Origin: RH-AL1 sp965198495
Lineage (GTDB): Bacteria > Pseudomonadota > Alphaproteobacteria > Rhizobiales > Beijerinckiaceae
Assembly (NCBI GenBank): GCA_965198495.1
Contig: CBDAPL010000001.1
Span: 1,054,001-1,118,000 of the forward strand
Length of the DNA stretch: 64,000 nucleotides
Reading direction: 5' to 3'
Within the stretch, counting starts at the first letter, position 1, and the number at the start of each line of letters is the position of its first letter. Positions 59,766 to 64,000 of the stretch are shown here, in pieces. Under the pieces are notes generated by a model. That model was not told the DNA's origin and ran no database searches. It worked only from the letters and a program-made list of their open reading frames with translations. A program made the position numbers and the translations under genes.

Positions 59766-61970
59766 TCACGCCGCGTCCTGAACGCGCGCCAAGTCGTAGC
59801 GATCGGCATTCATGACCTTGGTCCACGCCGCCACGAAGTCATGCACGAACTTGTCCTGCGAGTCGCCACAGGCGTAGACCTCGGCCAGGGCACGCAACTG
59901 CGAATGCGAGCCGAAGATGAGATCGACGCGAGTGGCGCTCCATGTCGCCGCCTTCGTCTTACGATCATGGCCTTGGTAGGTGTCGTCCGTATCGCTCTGC
60001 CGCCATTCCGTGCGCATGTCGAGAAGGTTGACGAAGAAGTCGTTCGTCAGCATTCCGGGCCGCTCGGTGAAAGCGCCAAGCTTGGATCCGCCGGCGTTGG
60101 CACCAAGGACGCGCAGGCCGCCGACGAGCACCGTCATTTCCGGGCCGGACAACTTCAGCAACTGCGCGCGGTCGACGAGCGATTCCTCCGGCGCCATGAA
60201 CTGTCGCCCTGGCCGTCGATAGTTGCGGAACCCGTCGGAGATCGGCTCGAGCGGCGCGAAGGACTCCGCGTCGGTCTGATCGGCCGAAGCGTCCATGCGG
60301 CCGGGCGTGAACGGCACGATCACGTCCGTTCCGGCGTCCTTGGCCGCCTTCTCGACGGCCGCGCAGCCGCCGAGAACGATCAGGTCGGCGAGCGAGACTT
60401 TCTTGCCGTCCGCCGCCGAAGCGTTGAACGCGCTCTGGATCGCCTCGAGCTTGCCCAGCACCTCAGCCAGGACGGGCGGGTTGTTCACCGGCCAATCCTT
60501 CTGCGGCGCCAGCCGGACGCGCGCGCCATTTGCACCGCCCCTCTTGTCGGAGGCGCGGAACGAAGAGGCTGAGGCCCAGGCGGTCGAGACCAGGTGCGAG
60601 ACCGACAATCCGGAGGCGAGCACCTCGACCTTGAGGGCGGCGATGTCCTGCTCGCTGACGAGCGGATGGTCCACGGCCGGGATCGGATCCTGCCAGATCA
60701 GCCTTTCCTTGGGAACGAGCGGCCCGAGGTAGCGCTCGATTGGTCCCATGTCGCGGTGCGTGAGCTTGAACCAGGCGCGGGCGAAGGCGTCGGCGAAGAT
60801 CTCCGGGTGCTCGTGGTAGCGGCGGGAGATCTTCTCGTAAGCCGGATCCGCCTTCATCGCGAGATCCGAGGTCAGCATACGCGGCTTACGCATCCCGGAC
60901 GAGTGCGCCTCCGGAACGTCGGCGGGCGCGTCCTTCGCCTCCCATTGCCAGGCACCGGCGGGGCTCTTCGTCAGCTCCCACTCGTGCTTGAACAGGTTGT
61001 CGAAATAGGCATTGCTCCATTTCGTCGGGGTTTGCGACCAGGTCACCTCCGGACCGCCGGTGATCGCGTCAGCGCCGATGCCGGTGCCGTGTTCGCTGCG
61101 CCAGCCGAGGCCCTGGTCCTCGACGACGGCGCCTTCCGGCTCGGCGCCGACGAACGACGGGTCGCCCGCGCCGTGAGTTTTGCCAAACGTGTGGCCGCCG
61201 GCGTTGAGCGCCACTGTCTCCTCATCATTCATCGCCATGCGCGCGAATGTGGCGCGGATGTCGCGGGCCGACCCGACCGGGTCGGGCTTACCGTTCGGTC
61301 CTTCCGGGTTGACGTAAATGAGGCCCATCTGCACCGCGCCAAGCGCGTCCTCCAGGTCGCGCTCGCCGCTGTAGCGCTCGTCGCCGAGCCATGTCCCTTC
61401 GGGACCCCAGTACAGCTCCTCAGGCTCCCAGGTGTCCGGCCGCCCGCCAGCGAAGCCGAAGGTCTTGAAGCCCATCGACTCCAGCGCGACGTTGCCGGTC
61501 AGGATGTAGAGGTCGGCCCAGGATATCTTGCGGCCATACTTCTGCTTGATCGGCCAAAGCAGGCGGCGCGCCTTGTCGAGGTTGGCGTTGTCCGGCCAGC
61601 TATTCAGGGGGGCGAAGCGCTGCTGGCCACCACCGGCACCGCCGCGTCCGTCGGAGGTACGGTAGGTGCCGGCGCTGTGCCACGCCAGACGGATGAACAG
61701 GCCGCCGTAATGGCCGAAGTCGGCCGGCCACCAATCCTGCGAGTCGGTCATCAGGGCGTGGAGATCGGCGATGACCGCGTCGAGATCGAGCGTCTTGAAC
61801 TCTTCGGCGTAATTGAACGCCTCGCCCATCGGATTGGAGCGCGGCGCGTGCTGATTGAGCATTTCGAGGCTGAGCTGATCCGGCCACCAGTCGCGATTGC
61901 GGCTGCCGCCGCCGCGACCCTTGCCCATCGGGCATTCGCCCGGTCCATTGTCGCCGACTTTCGCGTCCAT
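59766..61970 (-). CDS. katG: Catalase-peroxidase
   Basis: A 734-aa bifunctional heme enzyme removing H2O2. The distal heme site is RLAWHSAGTYR (Arg-Trp-His); the proximal His is in VALNAGGHTFGKTHGAGD. The Met-Tyr-Trp adduct residues are all present: Trp in LAWHSAG, Tyr in GLIYVNPEGPNG, Met in ARMAMNDEET. The usual second, non-heme domain occupies about 430-730. Length and composition are normal. A terminator follows; upstream is oxyR in the same orientation with a 183-bp gap that holds a candidate OxyR-type site and promoter. Confidence 0.97.
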   Translation of the reverse strand: MDAKVGDNGPGECPMGKGRGGGSRNRDWWPDQLSLEMLNQHAPRSNPMGEAFNYAEEFKTLDLDAVIADLHALMTDSQDWWPADFGHYGGLFIRLAWHSAGTYRTSDGRGGAGGGQQRFAPLNSWPDNANLDKARRLLWPIKQKYGRKISWADLYILTGNVALESMGFKTFGFAGGRPDTWEPEELYWGPEGTWLGDERYSGERDLEDALGAVQMGLIYVNPEGPNGKPDPVGSARDIRATFARMAMNDEETVALNAGGHTFGKTHGAGDPSFVGAEPEGAVVEDQGLGWRSEHGTGIGADAITGGPEVTWSQTPTKWSNAYFDNLFKHEWELTKSPAGAWQWEAKDAPADVPEAHSSGMRKPRMLTSDLAMKADPAYEKISRRYHEHPEIFADAFARAWFKLTHRDMGPIERYLGPLVPKERLIWQDPIPAVDHPLVSEQDIAALKVEVLASGLSVSHLVSTAWASASSFRASDKRGGANGARVRLAPQKDWPVNNPPVLAEVLGKLEAIQSAFNASAADGKKVSLADLIVLGGCAAVEKAAKDAGTDVIVPFTPGRMDASADQTDAESFAPLEPISDGFRNYRRPGRQFMAPEESLVDRAQLLKLSGPEMTVLVGGLRVLGANAGGSKLGAFTERPGMLTNDFFVNLLDMRTEWRQSDTDDTYQGHDRKTKAATWSATRVDLIFGSHSQLRALAEVYACGDSQDKFVHDFVAAWTKVMNADRYDLARVQDAA

Positions 61971-62091
61971 GTTTTATCTCCCGTCACGCCGGCCCGCGGC
62001 GTTCCACCGGTAGCCCGGACCACCACGCGGATCGCATGGGGACTCGACCTTATCCGGCACTTGTCTGTGACTTAGGCGCTGTGTGCTCGCA

Positions 62092-62134
62092 TGTATAATT
62101 GATTGATCTTATAGAAGCAATTGACTGAAGCTAT
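62092..62134 (-). promoter_or_regulatory. Candidate katG promoter with OxyR-type site
   Basis: On the minus strand TTGCTT (62120-62115) and TATACA (62097-62092) are 17 bp apart, a plausible -35/-10 pair reading toward katG. Overlapping and just upstream is a 24-bp dyad bounded by ATAG and CTAT (62134-62111), matching the ATAG/CTAT half-sites preferred by OxyR-type LysR regulators. The katG ATG is about 120 bp downstream. Confidence 0.4.
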
Positions 62135-62153
62135 CGTTGATCATTGCCTCGGC

Positions 62154-63065
62154 TTAGATGCGGTGAACGCCCTGTGGCAGATGATGGTGAAGCGTCTGGG
62201 CCAACAAGCGAAGGTTCTCCACCCTGGGATAGCTCCGGCGCCAAACCAGGCCGATGCGCCGCCCGACGCCCCCTTCGAGTGGACGCGCGGTGACCGCGGG
62301 GCTGCGGAAGTCGCCGCACGCCATCGCCGGCAGCAACGTGCTCCCCATGCCGGTCGCGACCATCTGGCGTATGGTTTCGAGGCTGGTGGCGCGGAAATCC
62401 TCTTCGCCGTCGCGATCGGTCGTGCCGCAGATCGCCAGGGCCTGGTCCCGAAGGCAATGGCCTTCCGTCAGCAGCAGCAACCTCTTACCGCGCAACTCGT
62501 CTTCCTTCATCACCCCGGCGTTGGCGGGTTCGCGCCCCTTTGACGTCGCGACCTTGGGCTCGGCGAACCAGAAAGGTTCATCGAAGAGCGGCAGGCTCTC
62601 GACGCGATCGTCGGAAACCGGCAGCGCGACCAGCGCGGCGTCGAGCCGGTGCGAGACGAGCCGTTCCAGCAGGTAGGCCGTCAAATCCTCGCGGATGCCC
62701 AGCTTGAGTGCCGGATAATCTTTCTTGAGCGCCGGCACGAGCCACGGCAGGAGGTAAGGGCCGAGCGTCGGGATCACGCCGAGGCTGAACGCGCCCGACA
62801 GCGGCCCGGAGACCCGCCGACCCACGTTGGCGATCGCCTCGACGTCCAACAGGATCTGCCGCGCGCGCGCCACGACGTCCTCGCCGGCGGCGGTCACGTG
62901 CACCGACTTGTTCGTCCGTTCGAACAGCGTCACCCCGAGCTGATCCTCGAGCTTCTTGATCTGGGTGCTGAGGGTCGGTTGGCTCACGTGGCACGCCTCG
63001 GCGGCCCGGCCGAAATGACCATGGTCGACGAGAGCGACGAGGTAGCGCAGATCCTGCAGGGTCAT
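62154..63065 (-). CDS. oxyR: Peroxide-sensing LysR-type regulator OxyR
   Basis: A 303-aa LysR-family activator. The N-terminal winged helix is LRYLVALVDHGHFGRAAEACHVSQPTLSTQIKKLE (residues 5-39). The redox pair of OxyR is preserved in TEGHCLRDQALAIC, with nine residues between the first cysteine and the second as in E. coli C199/C208 spacing. H2O2 oxidation forms a disulfide and activates target genes. It lies directly upstream of katG in the same orientation, an arrangement that often puts katG under its control. Confidence 0.95.
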   Translation of the reverse strand: MTLQDLRYLVALVDHGHFGRAAEACHVSQPTLSTQIKKLEDQLGVTLFERTNKSVHVTAAGEDVVARARQILLDVEAIANVGRRVSGPLSGAFSLGVIPTLGPYLLPWLVPALKKDYPALKLGIREDLTAYLLERLVSHRLDAALVALPVSDDRVESLPLFDEPFWFAEPKVATSKGREPANAGVMKEDELRGKRLLLLTEGHCLRDQALAICGTTDRDGEEDFRATSLETIRQMVATGMGSTLLPAMACGDFRSPAVTARPLEGGVGRRIGLVWRRSYPRVENLRLLAQTLHHHLPQGVHRI

Positions 63066-63404
63066 GTGCGAGTGTGATCTCAGAAGGCCAAGATCGTCAT
63101 TCCGATGGGCTCACGCGGCTTGGCACGATTCCGATGTCCATATCGCAATCTTGAAAGCGACAACGCGTCATTACGGTCCCGCGACGCAGTCAGCGCCGGG
63201 GGTCCACATTACAAAACGCGGCCAATAACGCGAAGAGGACAAGGTCCATCAGCAAAAGCCTACCGCCGTTGGCCGCTAGATTAAGGGAAGACAAGAGCCA
63301 CGTCCGATCTGATCTGCTGAACGAACCGATCTCGACAGCGATCTGGTCGGGTGCGCCGGTCGCGCCATGTATCATTCGACAATAAGGGTCACGAGGAGAC
63401 GACA
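63066..63404. other. Divergent intergenic region oxyR / unknown exported protein
   Basis: These 339 bp must contain the oxyR promoter and that of the gene beginning at 63405. I see no clear hexamer pairs or dyads, and the open frames are short and without family character. Confidence 0.4.
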
Positions 63405-64000
63405 ATGGTTGGCTTCGATCAACGCCGGTACGCTCTACAGGCGATGGGCCTCGGTCTCGCGGCGCTCGGCGGCACCTCGATCATGGCCTCGCGTGCGCAG
63501 GCCGCGCCAACGGAAGGCGCGCCTGTCCTCGCCGATGGCGCCGTCACGCTGAAGGCGCTGCTCGATCGGCTCGAGAAGGCACCTCGGCGCCGCGACTTCA
63601 AGAGCGTGCCGATGATCCTCAACGAGACCGATCAGTGGGATCACGAGGCTCTCGGCGAAGTGATGGCCTACAAGGCCGGCCCCAAGCAGGTTTGGGACAA
63701 CACCGCGATCGGGAGCCCCTGGCTCAACCTCATGCGCAACGCCCTCAACGCTCAGATCTGGTCGTTCAAGCATCCCGACTTCCTCGCCGTGTCGCTGACG
63801 CACGGCTCGGCCCATCTCGCGCTCTATGACGAGGCCACCTGGGACAAGTACCAGCTGACCAAGCTCGCGGGCGACAAGTTCAAGACGAACACGCTGCTGG
63901 AAGAAAAGAAGGCGGCCTCCGCCGACCCGAAGAACTACGAGGATCCGAAGGGCGTGTTCTCGCCCGACGACAACTCGATCCCGATGCTGATGCGGCGCGG
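63405..64000 (+). CDS. Signal-bearing protein of unknown function (3'-truncated)
   Basis: The frame runs off the right edge with 198 codons visible. AGGAG lies 6 nt before the ATG. The N-terminus RRYALQAMGLGLAALGGTSI looks like a twin-arginine signal, with probable cleavage after AQA (about residue 34). The mature part reads APTEGAPVLADGAVTLKALL, then PWLNLMRNALNAQIWSFKHP and LAVSLTHGSAHLALYDEATWD. I do not recognise a named family; the strand-helix around SLTHGSAHLALYD faintly recalls exported DsrE-like proteins. It is divergent from oxyR, so an oxidative-stress link is possible but unproven. Confidence 0.7.
   Translation, partial: MVGFDQRRYALQAMGLGLAALGGTSIMASRAQAAPTEGAPVLADGAVTLKALLDRLEKAPRRRDFKSVPMILNETDQWDHEALGEVMAYKAGPKQVWDNTAIGSPWLNLMRNALNAQIWSFKHPDFLAVSLTHGSAHLALYDEATWDKYQLTKLAGDKFKTNTLLEEKKAASADPKNYEDPKGVFSPDDNSIPMLMRR

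Noticed and set aside
63190..63405. 71-codon minus-strand frame upstream of oxyR
   Set aside because: No ribosome-binding site, no recognisable content, and it fills what should be a divergent promoter region.
1..64000. Insertion sequence, prophage or integrated element
   Set aside because: No transposase, integrase, phage structural gene or flanking direct repeat with terminal inverted repeats was found.

Overview
This 64-kb window is GC-rich, gene-dense chromosomal DNA from an alphaproteobacterium, most likely of the order Hyphomicrobiales (Rhizobiales). The signs are a hopanoid-synthesis block (hpnC-D-E-shc-G, hpnH, hpnN), a class II EPSP synthase next to a TIGR02300-type zinc-ribbon/acidic-tail protein and cmk, the short alphaproteobacterial form of SerC, and a tsaB-rimI-miaB-phoH-ybeY-corC block. 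A more precise placement (Beijerinckiaceae or Methylobacteriaceae-like) is only a guess. I see no insertion sequence, prophage, CRISPR array, rRNA or convincing tRNA gene.

Layout. 0-6.8 kb: the 3' part of a dual-ATPase peptide ABC transporter gene, then a drug-efflux operon (emrA-emrB-nodT, minus strand) divergent from a TetR regulator. 6.9-10.5 kb: bioB, TIGR02300 gene, aroA, cmk. 10.5-17.5 kb: accessory genes lying between cmk and rpsA, which are neighbours in many proteobacteria. They comprise a KirBac-type potassium channel, a DsrE-like Tat-exported protein and two further exported proteins on the plus strand, and a galactofuranose operon (glf, GT2, GlfT2-like) on the minus strand. 18-23.4 kb: rpsA, an FtsX-like permease without its ATPase, and a DUF3108 protein. 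23.7-33.7 kb: the hopanoid block, from squalene synthesis through cyclisation and adenosylhopane side-chain steps to the HpnN RND exporter. 33.8-36.8 kb: a relic of a malonyl-CoA-synthetase-like gene, a ketopantoate-reductase-family gene, a DUF892 ferritin-like gene, nfuA and a GNAT gene. 36.9-42.4 kb: translation and RNA maintenance genes (tsaB, rimI, miaB, phoH, ybeY, corC). 42.5-44.3 kb: two overlapping microproteins resembling the RMF/CrpP family and a frameshifted carotenoid oxygenase gene. 44.3-51.3 kb: an AI-2E-family membrane protein with an extra C-terminal domain, a single-domain response regulator and two hybrid histidine kinases. 51.9-58.2 kb: serC behind an RND efflux operon and its TetR regulator. 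58.4-64 kb: a GT2 gene, katG with an upstream oxyR, and the start of a signal-bearing unknown protein.

Functionally, the window combines envelope lipid (hopanoid) and glycan (galactofuranose) synthesis, two independent drug-efflux systems each beside a TetR repressor, peroxide defence (OxyR-KatG), and housekeeping. The most interesting small-scale signals are the TTGA-coupled microprotein pair, a hairpin that would sequester the serC ribosome-binding site, the 54-bp tail-to-tail overlap of hpnG and hpnH, the acyl-CoA synthetase relic, a one-base C-run contraction in an otherwise intact carotenoid oxygenase, and two unrelated 17-bp tandem arrays.
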